From the NCBI RefSeq assembly GCF_002157735.2, contig NZ_AP018689.1, positions 1,955,619 through 2,019,618 of the forward strand: a stretch of 64,000 nt of DNA, written 5' to 3'. The translations under genes were made by a program, and so were the position numbers. The first letter of the stretch is position 1. Each line of letters starts with the position of its first letter. The DNA comes from Vibrio aphrogenes. Its GTDB lineage: Bacteria > Pseudomonadota > Gammaproteobacteria > Enterobacterales > Vibrionaceae. Positions 8,116-16,715 of this stretch are shown here, piece by piece. Under the pieces are notes generated by a model. That model ran no database searches, had not been told where the DNA came from, and saw only the letters and a list, made by a program, of their open reading frames with translations.

Positions 8116-9906
8116 TTAATCAAGGCGAACCGATAAAGTTTTACCATTAGCCTGAACAAAGGCGCTACCTTGGATCTTCTCTCGTGGCTGATTAATGATT
8201 TCAATTTTAGAGTCAGGCCACCCGTTCTTATAAAAATAAGGTTTAATGAAGTGATAGCGTAAATTACTCGGAACCTTAAAAGTATCTGACCCTGTTAACT
8301 GGTACATATAATCCGTCATCTGTGCTTCATCAACACTGACAACAACCTTGTCAAACTTCTCGGGATGATGGTAATAACCATTCCCTGCCGCTGATTCCAT
8401 TATCTTTGCCATGGCAATACGACTATTGGTATAACCTGCATTGTAATCATGCATTTGGTAACTTAATGGGATAAACAGTAAAACCAGCAATAACGTTCGC
8501 CACATTTTATTATCAACCAATAAAATCAGCATGGTTAAGCCCAACGGTAAGGTGATTCCCGAGCGCAATGGCACTTGAACTCCTAATGGGATCACGCTGG
8601 CATAGATTGAAAATACGACCAATAAAACTATTAAACAGTATTTAAAATGATGCTTTAGCGCCCATAAAAATGTCCCTGCTAAGGGTACATACAACCAAGG
8701 ACTTAATTGCGAAATATAGAGTGCATTACGCTCAAAATTTGCAGCACTTTTAATGATGTTTGACAATAAGCTTGCCATATCCGTCGAGGGTGTAGAACGA
8801 CGCCAATCGGCAAAATGAATGAAACTCGCCTGATCAGAGAAAAAATAGGTGTAGGCATACACTAAACTATTAGCAACCGCATACCCCACTACATAACCCA
8901 GCATCCACATGAAAAGAAACTGTAATAACGCAGACCACCTCGCCTCTCTCAGCATTGGTAAATACAATAACGGTATTAAGAAATAAAAGGCAGGGTAAGT
9001 GGCAAATAATAAAATACCAGAAACGATCAACAAAGCTGAAGGATTAAACTTATCCTTCATATAGGCAAATACCGCCAACATTACACAACCAGGGATCAGC
9101 GTCATTGGCCATTTAAATAACATGGTGAAATAGGGAATATTTAACACCAATAAAGCCACACATAATGCCAACCATTTATCCTGGCGAACCCCTAGTGTTA
9201 ACTTATAGGCGAAATAAAATAATGAAAGATTACAAACAATCACAGCCATAGAAGATGGTACAGCACGTAAACTATAAAACAGTGCAAAGTTAATCCATCG
9301 ACCTTCCGAGACAAATTTCTCACTATAGCCATTCATATAAGGTAGAGCATCATGAGCGATATCTGACACCACCGACATATGAACGTTATACAAGGTTACC
9401 GCAAGTATCAGAAAAGCGATCACTCCCTTGAACATAAACCAGTAATCGACGGATTTATCTTCTTTTTGAAATAGGGAATAAAACTCACTCATTGACACAC
9501 CTTGAGTAAAGACTTTTTGATAACCAAGATAATTCACCACCATCGAAACCGCTACAGCCAATACCTGGGCGATATATACCATCACTCCCGCATATTCAAC
9601 TAAACCATAGATCGTAGCCGTAGAGCAGGCTAAAGAGGTTAAATTCACAATACAGAATGGTATAAATTGTCCAGATTTCTGCGCGCTGTTAAACACAAAG
9701 CGTTTATTTAACGTATAACTGATCAGCATTCCTATAAAATACGATAGAACTGAAGCGAGCAAATAACGATCGGATAGGTGATAAATCACAATAAAGGCTA
9801 AATAAGCTGATAAAGTATTCACTCCGCCAACCAAGCCAAAACGGATTTTTTGTTTTAGATCGGTATAAATCAAGTTATTTAGCAGTTTATTGGCTTTCTG
9901 CAGCAT
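8116..9906 (-). CDS. GtrA domain fused to a GtrII-like membrane glucosyltransferase
   Basis: About 596 aa from the chosen ATG at 9906. Residues about 15-130 form a GtrA-like domain of four membrane helices ('IRFGLVGGVNTLSAYLAF', 'SYTLNKRFVFN'), the family thought to flip undecaprenyl-phosphate-glucose. After a short linker comes a long polytopic region with a large periplasmic loop holding 'YSEKFVSEGRWINF', the look of the GtrII (GT-C fold) glucosyltransferase family, and a soluble C-terminal tail. This would move glucose from the lipid carrier to O-antigen or another surface glycan. The start at 9906 gives a 20-bp overlap with gtrB; a longer frame begins at 9972. The GtrA call is firm; GtrII is by resemblance only. 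Confidence 0.72.
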   Translation of the reverse strand: MLQKANKLLNNLIYTDLKQKIRFGLVGGVNTLSAYLAFIVIYHLSDRYLLASVLSYFIGMLISYTLNKRFVFNSAQKSGQFIPFCIVNLTSLACSTATIYGLVEYAGVMVYIAQVLAVAVSMVVNYLGYQKVFTQGVSMSEFYSLFQKEDKSVDYWFMFKGVIAFLILAVTLYNVHMSVVSDIAHDALPYMNGYSEKFVSEGRWINFALFYSLRAVPSSMAVIVCNLSLFYFAYKLTLGVRQDKWLALCVALLVLNIPYFTMLFKWPMTLIPGCVMLAVFAYMKDKFNPSALLIVSGILLFATYPAFYFLIPLLYLPMLREARWSALLQFLFMWMLGYVVGYAVANSLVYAYTYFFSDQASFIHFADWRRSTPSTDMASLLSNIIKSAANFERNALYISQLSPWLYVPLAGTFLWALKHHFKYCLIVLLVVFSIYASVIPLGVQVPLRSGITLPLGLTMLILLVDNKMWRTLLLVLLFIPLSYQMHDYNAGYTNSRIAMAKIMESAAGNGYYHHPEKFDKVVVSVDEAQMTDYMYQLTGSDTFKVPSNLRYHFIKPYFYKNGWPDSKIEIINQPREKIQGSAFVQANGKTLSVRLD

Positions 9907-10834
9907 CAGATTCTCGGTTTTTCTTAATGATGTACAAAGGACGATTTTTAGATTCATTGTAAATTCGAGCAATGTATTCGCCTAAAATGCCAATAGAGAT
10001 AAGTTGAACACCGCCCATAAAAAGAATCGAGATAATCAAGGATGTCCAGCCTGACTCCCAATGATCTGTCATTAAGCGTATATACACCGAATACAACAGC
10101 ATCAACATCGCAATACCGGAACACATAAAGCCCAACATAATAGACAGTTTTAATGGCTTCACTGAAAACGATAAAATGCCATCAATACCAAATTTGAGCA
10201 TTTTCGTTAGCGGATACTTCGACTCACCGGCAAAGCGTGCAGAACGTTGGTAAGTGATTGAGGTTTGATTAAATCCAATCCAACTTACCATCCCGCGGAT
10301 AAAGCGTGCTTTTTCTGGCATCGCAATAAGATGATCAACAACTTGACGATCCATTAAGCGGAAGTCGCCCGTATCAAGAGGAATAGGCACTTCCGATAAT
10401 TTATCAAGTAAGCGATAGAAGCACTTGGCAGACCAACGTTTGAAAGTGGATTCCCCTTCCCGGCTCAAACGCGTGCCATACACTACATCGAAGCCTTGTT
10501 GCCATTTATCAATCATGTCGCCGATTAAACTAGGAGGATCTTGAAGGTCAGCATCAATCAACACCACAGCATCTCCGGTACTAACATCTAGCCCCGCACT
10601 CACTGCTTGTTGATGACCAAAGTTACGAGAGAAAGACACCATGCGAATATTATCGTGTTGACGACTATGAGCTAATAATTTTGTTTCGGTATCATCAGAA
10701 CTACCATCATTAACAAAAATAAGTTCAAATTGATAATCAGAAAGGTTTTTGGTGACTGAAAGTAACTCAGCAATCGTTGCATCAATTACTTCACTTTCAT
10801 TAAAACAAGGTACAACAATCGAAACCGTTTTCAT
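9887..10834 (-). CDS. gtrB: GtrB-type polyprenyl-phosphate glycosyltransferase
   Basis: Family 2 (GT-A) glycosyltransferase of 315 aa that loads a sugar, usually glucose from UDP-glucose, onto undecaprenyl phosphate on the cytosolic face. Key motifs: 'VVPCFNE' at about 7-13, 'VNDGSSDD' at 41-48, 'DADLQDP' at 94-100 (metal-binding DxD region), and 'DTGDFRLMDR' (about residues 154-163). Two C-terminal membrane helices lie at about 230-252 and 267-290. It is first gene of a two-gene operon overlapping the GtrA-fusion gene, so together they supply donor synthesis, flipping and transfer. The donor sugar is not shown by sequence. Confidence 0.9.
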   Translation of the reverse strand: MKTVSIVVPCFNESEVIDATIAELLSVTKNLSDYQFELIFVNDGSSDDTETKLLAHSRQHDNIRMVSFSRNFGHQQAVSAGLDVSTGDAVVLIDADLQDPPSLIGDMIDKWQQGFDVVYGTRLSREGESTFKRWSAKCFYRLLDKLSEVPIPLDTGDFRLMDRQVVDHLIAMPEKARFIRGMVSWIGFNQTSITYQRSARFAGESKYPLTKMLKFGIDGILSFSVKPLKLSIMLGFMCSGIAMLMLLYSVYIRLMTDHWESGWTSLIISILFMGGVQLISIGILGEYIARIYNESKNRPLYIIKKNRESDAAESQ

Positions 10835-11148
10835 AAATTCCCCATTTGGTTACAACTCAATAAAGCGCTATTAGCTGCGCCAGTCGTATTACTTTTCTAA
10901 AAAGAAAGGTATAAAGGAGTAGTAAACGACATCCAATCATCACACGAAGAATGTAACAATTTGTATCTAAGATAGTTTATTTTTGAAAAGAGTCACGTAA
11001 TAAATGAAGATTTGTCAAAAAATTCACAAACCATACATTGTCCTGACAAATGAAGATAAAAATTAAAAAGGGTAAATAACCTCAGCTTCGGATAACTAGA
11101 AGTCACTCAATACAGCACTTTGGCCGTCTAACTGCATTAAAATAAACG
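10835..11148. other. Intergenic region upstream of gtrB
   Basis: About 315 bp without a credible gene. It must hold the gtrB promoter, but I cannot place one confidently. From 11080 it carries a 72-bp repeat that recurs at 61277-61348. Confidence 0.6.
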
Positions 11149-11151
11149 CAA
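11080..11151 (+). repeat. 72-bp dispersed repeat, copy 1
   Basis: Runs from CCTCAGCT to ACGCAA. By eye about 66 of 72 bases match the reverse complement of 61277-61348, including an unbroken stretch CGGATAACTAGAAGTCACTC. It abuts the tRNA-Leu terminator. Confidence 0.85.
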
Positions 11152-11181
11152 AAAAGGCGTCCATTTTCATGAACGCCTTTC
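11149..11181 (-). terminator. Terminator of tRNA-Leu
   Basis: Minus-strand stem AAGGCGTTCAT/ATGGACGCCTT with a GAAA-type loop and one G-U pair, then six T. Confidence 0.85.
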
Positions 11182-11189
11182 TTTAAATT

Positions 11190-11274
11190 TGGTAGCGGTG
11201 GGCGGACTTGAACCGCCACGCCCGAAGGCAACGGATTTTGAATCCGTCGTGTATACCAATTTCACCACACCGCC
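11190..11274 (-). tRNA. tRNA-Leu (CAA)
   Basis: 85-nt class II tRNA with a long variable arm (TGCCTTCGGGCG region) and encoded CCA. The anticodon stem ACGGA/TCCGT encloses loop TTCAAAA, giving CAA. Single-gene unit with its own promoter and terminator. Confidence 0.96.
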
Positions 11275-11316
11275 AAATTGTCACCTAGCAAGACTTGTTG
11301 CTAAGGAATGAGGAGA

Positions 11317-11344
11317 ATTATACGTATGCATTCATGACGCGCAA
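11317..11344 (-). promoter_or_regulatory. Promoter of tRNA-Leu
   Basis: On the minus strand TTGCGC (11339-11344), a 16-bp spacer and a perfect TATAAT (11317-11322), about 43 bp before the mature tRNA. Confidence 0.65.
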
Positions 11345-11472
11345 GTGTTAAATGTAGAATTTGATTCGATCGTCGATATTTTCAACACAAATACTCGCTT
11401 GAGACATTTTTTCGCTTTAAATCCCAGTTTCAACTGGCTATTCTGCTGTCAAATTTAGCAATTAGATAACTT

Positions 11473-11982
11473 ATGAATTCACTCACTCGAATAAAACCTG
11501 CCGGCTTTTTACGTCGTATTGCCGCTATTTTTTATGACGCTTTAATCATTGTTGCCATTGAGATGATCGCCGTTGGTATTGTGATTGCATCGATGGAAGC
11601 GTTATTATCACAAAACCTGATCAGTTATGGCTCATATATAGATGCCAGTGACTTACTCAACCATCATCCAGTTTGGAGCTTATTCTTTCATGGGTACGTT
11701 GCGTTCATCTGGATTGGCTTTTTAAGTTTCTTTTGGATGAAAGGCCAAACCTTAGGTATGCGCGCGTGGAAATTAAGGATACAAAACGAAGATGGCAGCA
11801 ATATCAGTTTTAAACAATCCATACTACGTGTCGCCACCTCATTCTTTGGTTTAGGTAACCTTACCGTTTTATTTGATCCTGATAAGCGAGCATTGCAAGA
11901 TATGTGGTCCAAATGCCAAGTCGTGCATTTATCCCAATCACACGAATTAGAAAGTCAGAAGTTACCGAGGAAAAAGTCTTGA
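11473..11982 (+). CDS. RDD family membrane protein
   Basis: 169-residue inner-membrane protein of the RDD family, named for a conserved Arg-Asp-Asp pattern, here in the form 'RRIAAIFYDALIIV' at about 14-27. Three hydrophobic segments are visible (about 20-45, 70-90 and 110-130), with 'GQTLGMRAWKLRI' between the last two, a hallmark of the family. The family has no agreed function; some members act in sodium or proton tolerance. It faces lptG tail to tail. Confidence 0.85.
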   Translation: MNSLTRIKPAGFLRRIAAIFYDALIIVAIEMIAVGIVIASMEALLSQNLISYGSYIDASDLLNHHPVWSLFFHGYVAFIWIGFLSFFWMKGQTLGMRAWKLRIQNEDGSNISFKQSILRVATSFFGLGNLTVLFDPDKRALQDMWSKCQVVHLSQSHELESQKLPRKKS

Positions 11983-12044
11983 GGATAAGGCTAAAATGTC
12001 GAATACAAAAAAACTGTCGACTCTAACAAATAAATGAACGCCAT

Positions 12045-12076
12045 AAAAAAGCCAGAGCAAATCACTCTGGCCTTTG
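12045..12076. terminator. Bidirectional terminator between the RDD gene and lptG
   Basis: Stem GCCAGAG/CTCTGGC (12051-12071) with seven-base arms and loop. The minus side has a clean six-T tail, the plus side a weaker T-rich tail, so it mainly serves lptFG. Confidence 0.8.
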
Positions 12077-12111
12077 TTTCTCTTAATTATGCCTTTCCCA
12101 CCGGGTTATCT

Positions 12112-13185
12112 TTAGGCTTTTCGTCTCATCAACATAACTGCGACAATTAAGAAGATGACACTTGGGGCCAAAGCGCCAATAATCGGTGGTATGCCATACA
12201 CTAAACTCATTGGTCCAAAAACTTCACTGGAAATATAAAAAGTAAAACCGGCGATCACTCCCGATAAAATACGCGCGCCCATCGTCACACTACGTAATGG
12301 ACCAAATACAAACGACAAAGCCATCAGCATCATGACCGCAATAGACAGCGGCTGAAACACTTTACGCCAAAACGCCAAATCATAACGTGATGGGTCTTGG
12401 TCTGAGTCTTCTAGGTATTTCACATAACTATATAAGCCCGTTAATGACAACTCTTCCGGCTTCACGGTAACTACGGCTAACTTATCGGGCGTGAGCGTTG
12501 TTTTCCATTCATAGTTGCCAATTTGTTCTTTATTGATTTGGACTTCATTATCCATTTGAGTAATTTGCACATCCTTCATCATCCAACGGTGATCGTCTTC
12601 ATAAAGAACGGTTTTCGAAGCTAAAATATCATTAAGCTTCTTGTGTTCATCAAATTGCCAAATAGTGACATTATCAAGTTCATTCTCACCATTGACTCGG
12701 CCAATATAGATAAAGTTATTGCCATCGCGAGCCCAGACACCATCACGTACCGACACAATGCTGCCACCCGCAATCGCCATAGCACGAGAATCACGCGCTA
12801 ATTTTTGTGCCTGTGGCGAGCCCCACTCACCCAATACCATGATCATTAACATCAGTGGCACAGCCGTTTTTAATACCGAGACCCCAATGTTTAATTTTGA
12901 AAAACCAGAGGCCTGCATAACAACAAGTTCAGAACTAGCCGCTAACATGCCCAACCCTATCAAGGCACCTAATAAGGCCGCCATTGGGAAAAACATTTCA
13001 ATATCACGCGGAATACTCAATACCACAAAGTATAATGCTTCCATTAAATCGTACGTACCACGACCAACTTTGCGTAATTGTTCAACATACTTAATGATGG
13101 CAGACAGCCCAACTAAGGTTGCCAAACATAAAGAAGATGTCGCTATGATGGTTCGACCAATATACCAATCAAGAATTTTAAACAC
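12112..13185 (-). CDS. lptG: LPS export ABC transporter permease LptG
   Basis: Inner-membrane permease of the LptB2FG complex, which extracts LPS and feeds it to LptC and LptA. 357 aa with the family topology: three N-terminal helices, a periplasmic beta-jellyroll at about 130-260, and three C-terminal helices. The N-terminus 'MFKILDWYIGRTI' and 'YFVVLSIPRDIEMFFPMAAL' are typical. Its start overlaps the lptF stop by 8 bp, so the two are translationally coupled. The ATPase LptB is encoded at 44426. Confidence 0.95.
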   Translation of the reverse strand: MFKILDWYIGRTIIATSSLCLATLVGLSAIIKYVEQLRKVGRGTYDLMEALYFVVLSIPRDIEMFFPMAALLGALIGLGMLAASSELVVMQASGFSKLNIGVSVLKTAVPLMLMIMVLGEWGSPQAQKLARDSRAMAIAGGSIVSVRDGVWARDGNNFIYIGRVNGENELDNVTIWQFDEHKKLNDILASKTVLYEDDHRWMMKDVQITQMDNEVQINKEQIGNYEWKTTLTPDKLAVVTVKPEELSLTGLYSYVKYLEDSDQDPSRYDLAFWRKVFQPLSIAVMMLMALSFVFGPLRSVTMGARILSGVIAGFTFYISSEVFGPMSLVYGIPPIIGALAPSVIFLIVAVMLMRRKA

Positions 13186-14284
13186 GACTTAGCTTCCTTT
13201 TTCTTAATTTGTCTTTTAGGCCTCGCACAAACAAGCTATCTAAACTATTGAGAATAATACCGGCGATTAACAAACATCCATTAATACTCCACATACCAAT
13301 AGAAGCGGGAACCGTACCATCTTCAATGGCGGACTTCATCGCACTGATAGCTAAAAAGTACGCTAAATAAATCAAGACAGCAGGGCCTAATTTGGCAAAC
13401 CGCCCTTGCCGAGGGTTCACCGCAGATAATGGCACCACAACTAAGGTCAATAATGGAATACACACAATTAAGGTGATACGCCACTGTAACTCGGTTTTAG
13501 CTTCTAAATCTTTTTGACCAATCAATTTTAAAGTAGGTATCGCTTCCCACTTACGCTTTTTCTTTTGCGCATCTCGTTGTCCAATCAGAGCGGAATATTC
13601 ATCATAGGTGGTGTTGCGATAATCTAAGGTATTGGCAATGCCCTCATAACGGTTGCCGTCTTTTAAGGTCAGCATTTGTCGGCCATCAGGGTATTCTTGC
13701 ACCACTCCCGATGTTGCATACATCACGCTTGGACGAATAGATTCTCTTGGCTGAGCTTGTGCGACAAACACATTAGTCAGCTTTTTATCTTTGACATCAT
13801 CAACAAACACCACAGCACTGCCATCAGGAGAAGCTTGAAACTGACCTTTTTTTAATAAATCAATGCTGCTGGTGGTGGCGACCTGTTCTAGCAGTTGAGT
13901 CACTTTTTCTTGGCTCCAAGGCGATAACCATAAGGAGTTGAAGGCCGCAATGCCCCCGGTAATGACGGCAAGGTACAAGGCTGCATGAACAAGAAACTTA
14001 TTCCCTATTCCCGTGGCGTTCATCACCGTGATTTCACTTTCAGCGTAAAGGCGGCCGAAGGTTAATAAGATCCCAACATACAAACTTAAAGGCAGCATCA
14101 ATAGCCCCATTGTCGGCATGTTTAGCCCCACAATGGAAATGATCATATTGGCAGGAATATCCCCATCAGAGGCATCCGCTAATACGCTAATGAATTTTTG
14201 GCTCAAAAACACGAGAAAAAGCACAAAGAAGACGGCGAACTGGCTTTTGAGTGTCTCGCGGATCAAATATCTAACAATAATCAC
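13178..14284 (-). CDS. lptF: LPS export ABC transporter permease LptF
   Basis: Partner permease of LptG, 368 aa, with the same architecture of three helices, periplasmic jellyroll and three helices. The N-terminus 'MIIVRYLIRETLKSQ' and 'LLPLSLYVGILLTFGRLYAE' are conserved family features. The C-terminus is basic ('KDKLRKRKLSRV'). First gene of the lptFG operon, divergent from pepA across about 250 bp, as in Escherichia coli and Vibrio. Confidence 0.95.
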   Translation of the reverse strand: MIIVRYLIRETLKSQFAVFFVLFLVFLSQKFISVLADASDGDIPANMIISIVGLNMPTMGLLMLPLSLYVGILLTFGRLYAESEITVMNATGIGNKFLVHAALYLAVITGGIAAFNSLWLSPWSQEKVTQLLEQVATTSSIDLLKKGQFQASPDGSAVVFVDDVKDKKLTNVFVAQAQPRESIRPSVMYATSGVVQEYPDGRQMLTLKDGNRYEGIANTLDYRNTTYDEYSALIGQRDAQKKKRKWEAIPTLKLIGQKDLEAKTELQWRITLIVCIPLLTLVVVPLSAVNPRQGRFAKLGPAVLIYLAYFLAISAMKSAIEDGTVPASIGMWSINGCLLIAGIILNSLDSLFVRGLKDKLRKRKLSRV

Positions 14285-14532
14285 GCAGCATTACCTATAC
14301 AAAACTTGTTTTTTTGACGGAATCACTATAGTTTTCCGATGAGTCTATTATTTTTACTGTTTTTTAACTATATTAATCTGTAAATATCGAGTGATTTTTT
14401 TGAGTCACTCAAATTACTATTCCAACTAAGTGTTGTGTTGCTTAATTTTAGTTCAATTGATTAACTAATTAAGGCCCTGATAACTATTATCCAACATTTA
14501 GTTCTATTTGTCTTTAGGATGTAGGAGTACTC

Positions 14533-16047
14533 ATGGAGTTCAGTGTAAAAAGTGGCAGCCCAGAAAAACAACGTAGCGCATGTATCGTTGTTGGTGTCTT
14601 TGAGCCACGTCGCCTTTCTCCTGTTGCCGAGCAACTCGATAAAATTAGCGACGGCTACATTAGTTCATTATTACGCCGAGGTGATCTCGAAGGAAAACCA
14701 GGCCAAATGTTATTATTGCACCAGGTGCCGGGCATGCTATCAGAGCGTGTTCTTTTAGTCGGCTGCGGTAAAGAACGAGAGCTTGGTGAACGTCAATATA
14801 AAGACATTATTCAAAAAACCATCGGGACTTTAAATGATACCGGCTCAATGGAAGCGGTTTGTTTTTTAACAGAGCTGCATGTTAAAGGTCGTGATACTTA
14901 TTGGAAAGTGCGTCAGGCCATTGAATCGACTAAAGATAGCTTATATACCTTTGATCAATTCAAAAGTAACAAACCAGAAACCCGTCGCCCGTTACGTAAA
15001 TTAGTATTTAACGTACCAACTCGCCGTGATCTTAATCTTGGCGAGAAAGCCATTGCACACGGTTTAGCCGTCTCCTCTGGTGTCAAAGCGTGTAAAGATC
15101 TTGGCAATATGCCACCTAACGTCGCCAATCCAGCTTATCTGGCTTCTCAAGCTCGTCGTCTTGCTGATGAATTTGAAACTATAACCACTAAGGTAATTGG
15201 TGAAGAAGAAATGGAAAAGCTTGGCATGCATTCTTACCTTGCTGTCGGCCGTGGCTCGCGTAATGAATCCATGATGTCGGTGATCAGCTATAAAGGTAAC
15301 CCTGATCCAGAAGTCAAACCGATTGTGCTTGTGGGTAAAGGCTTAACGTTTGATTCAGGCGGCATTTCATTAAAACCAGGCGAAGCTATGGATGAGATGA
15401 AATACGACATGTGTGGTGCTGCATCAGTATTCGGTACCATGAAGGCCTTGGCTAAATTGAATCTGCCGATTAATGTGGTTGGTATTCTAGCGGGTTGTGA
15501 AAACATGCCAGGTAGTAATGCTTATCGCCCAGGTGATATCCTCACAACCATGTCAGGACAAACTGTCGAAGTCTTAAATACCGATGCTGAAGGCCGCTTA
15601 GTATTGTGTGATGCCCTAACTTACGTAGAACGTTTTGACCCAGATTGCGTGATTGACGTGGCGACCTTAACAGGGGCTTGTGTGATTGCGTTAGGTCATC
15701 ATATTAGTGGTGTGGTCGCGAACCATAACCCACTTGCTCATGAAATTGTTAATGCTTCAGAACAAGCTGGTGATCGTGCATGGCGCTTACCAATGGCTGA
15801 TGAGTATCAAGAACAACTGAATAGCCCATTTGCAGATATGGCCAACATTGGTGGTCGTCCAGGTGGTGCTATTACTGCGGGTTGTTTCTTATCTCGCTTT
15901 ACTAAGAAGTACAACTGGGCTCATCTGGATATTGCCGGAACAGCTTGGAAATCTGGCGCGCAAAAAGGTTCAACCGGTAGACCCGTACCTTTATTAGTGC
16001 AATTTTTAGTTAACCGCTCTTCCGGTTCGCAAATATTTGAAGAGTAA
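14533..16047 (+). CDS. pepA: Leucyl aminopeptidase PepA
   Basis: Two-metal M17 aminopeptidase, active as a hexamer; in E. coli it also binds DNA in Xer recombination and carAB control. 504 aa. Metal ligands and catalytic residues sit where expected: Lys269 and Asp274 in '[10 protein letters not shown]', and Asp351, Glu353 and Arg355 in 'NTDAEGRL'. The N-terminal DNA-binding and regulatory domain covers about 1-180. The ribosome site TAGGAG lies just before the ATG. Followed by a UUCG-loop terminator and then holC. Confidence 0.96.
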   Translation: MEFSVKSGSPEKQRSACIVVGVFEPRRLSPVAEQLDKISDGYISSLLRRGDLEGKPGQMLLLHQVPGMLSERVLLVGCGKERELGERQYKDIIQKTIGTLNDTGSMEAVCFLTELHVKGRDTYWKVRQAIESTKDSLYTFDQFKSNKPETRRPLRKLVFNVPTRRDLNLGEKAIAHGLAVSSGVKACKDLGNMPPNVANPAYLASQARRLADEFETITTKVIGEEEMEKLGMHSYLAVGRGSRNESMMSVISYKGNPDPEVKPIVLVGKGLTFDSGGISLKPGEAMDEMKYDMCGAASVFGTMKALAKLNLPINVVGILAGCENMPGSNAYRPGDILTTMSGQTVEVLNTDAEGRLVLCDALTYVERFDPDCVIDVATLTGACVIALGHHISGVVANHNPLAHEIVNASEQAGDRAWRLPMADEYQEQLNSPFADMANIGGRPGGAITAGCFLSRFTKKYNWAHLDIAGTAWKSGAQKGSTGRPVPLLVQFLVNRSSGSQIFEE

Positions 16048-16054
16048 TCCTTGT

Positions 16055-16077
16055 AAGGGGCCTTCGGGTCCCTTTTT
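16055..16077 (+). terminator. Terminator of pepA with a UUCG loop
   Basis: Stem AAGGGGCC/GGTCCCTT (one G-U pair) closed by the stable TTCG tetraloop, running into a T-run. Confidence 0.85.
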
Positions 16078-16130
16078 ACTTCAACAGATATTGAGCCAAT
16101 TCAACTCATCAACTAGCATTGTAATCCATC

Positions 16131-16607
16131 ATGGCAATAGCAACCTTTTACATCATTGAACCGGATAGCCCGCAAGATACGCTTGAGGGGCACATTGCTT
16201 ATGTAGTGTATTTGGCCTGCTATTTTGCCAAACAAGGCGCTAAAGTGTATATCAACGCACAAAATAAGCGACAAGCCGAGCAAGTTGATGAAGTACTCTG
16301 GCAACAAGAACCCACACAATTTCAAGCACATAACTTGGTTGGTGAAGGCCCACCTAAAGGTACTCCCATTGAAATTGGCTACAGCAAATTAAAGCCTCAC
16401 CGATATCGTCAATTGATCATCAATATGGCGAATGATGAGACAAATTTTGCCCAGACCTTTGCACAAGTGGTAGACTTCGTGCCTTGCGAAGAAAAAGCAA
16501 AGCAACAAGCTCGAGAAAGGTATAAAATTTACCGACAAGCTGGCTTTGAAATGCAGACAATAAATATTGAAAACGTTACTCGAAACTCGGAAGAGCAAAG
16601 CACGTAA
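16131..16607 (+). CDS. holC: DNA polymerase III subunit chi
   Basis: Clamp-loader accessory subunit that pairs with psi (HolD) and binds single-strand binding protein. 158 aa with the family opening 'MAIATFYIIEP', a conserved 'LACYFAKQGAKVYINAQNK' region at about 37-55, and 'DFVPCEEKAKQQARERYKIY' near 121-140. Located between pepA and valS as in E. coli. Confidence 0.93.
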   Translation: MAIATFYIIEPDSPQDTLEGHIAYVVYLACYFAKQGAKVYINAQNKRQAEQVDEVLWQQEPTQFQAHNLVGEGPPKGTPIEIGYSKLKPHRYRQLIINMANDETNFAQTFAQVVDFVPCEEKAKQQARERYKIYRQAGFEMQTINIENVTRNSEEQST

Positions 16608-16639
16608 ATCGAGAAAGCTTTAATTTGAATATCGAGAAG

Positions 16640-16680
16640 CGAAGCGCTCAAGCAACGAGAAGCAAAGCGCTCGAACTCCG
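16640..16680 (+). repeat. Two tandem copies of a GAAGCGAAGCGCTCG-type intergenic repeat
   Basis: CGAGAAGCGAAGCGCTC is followed after a few bases by CGAGAAGCAAAGCGCTCGA. Related words occur in the gaps after mgtE and around yjgA/tldD (see findings). Each copy contains a small palindrome AGCGCT. Confidence 0.6.
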
Positions 16681-16715
16681 TAATTTCACGCTCACAGTAT
16701 TAGTAAAAGAAGACT

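Noticed and set aside
11041..11160. attC site or Vibrio cholerae repeat (VCR) in the dispersed 72-bp element
   Set aside because: The element has no RYYYAAC-type ends or internal symmetry expected of attC.
12719..13192. 157-codon + strand frame opposite lptG
   Set aside because: It is a shadow of the lptG coding sequence, with low-complexity composition.
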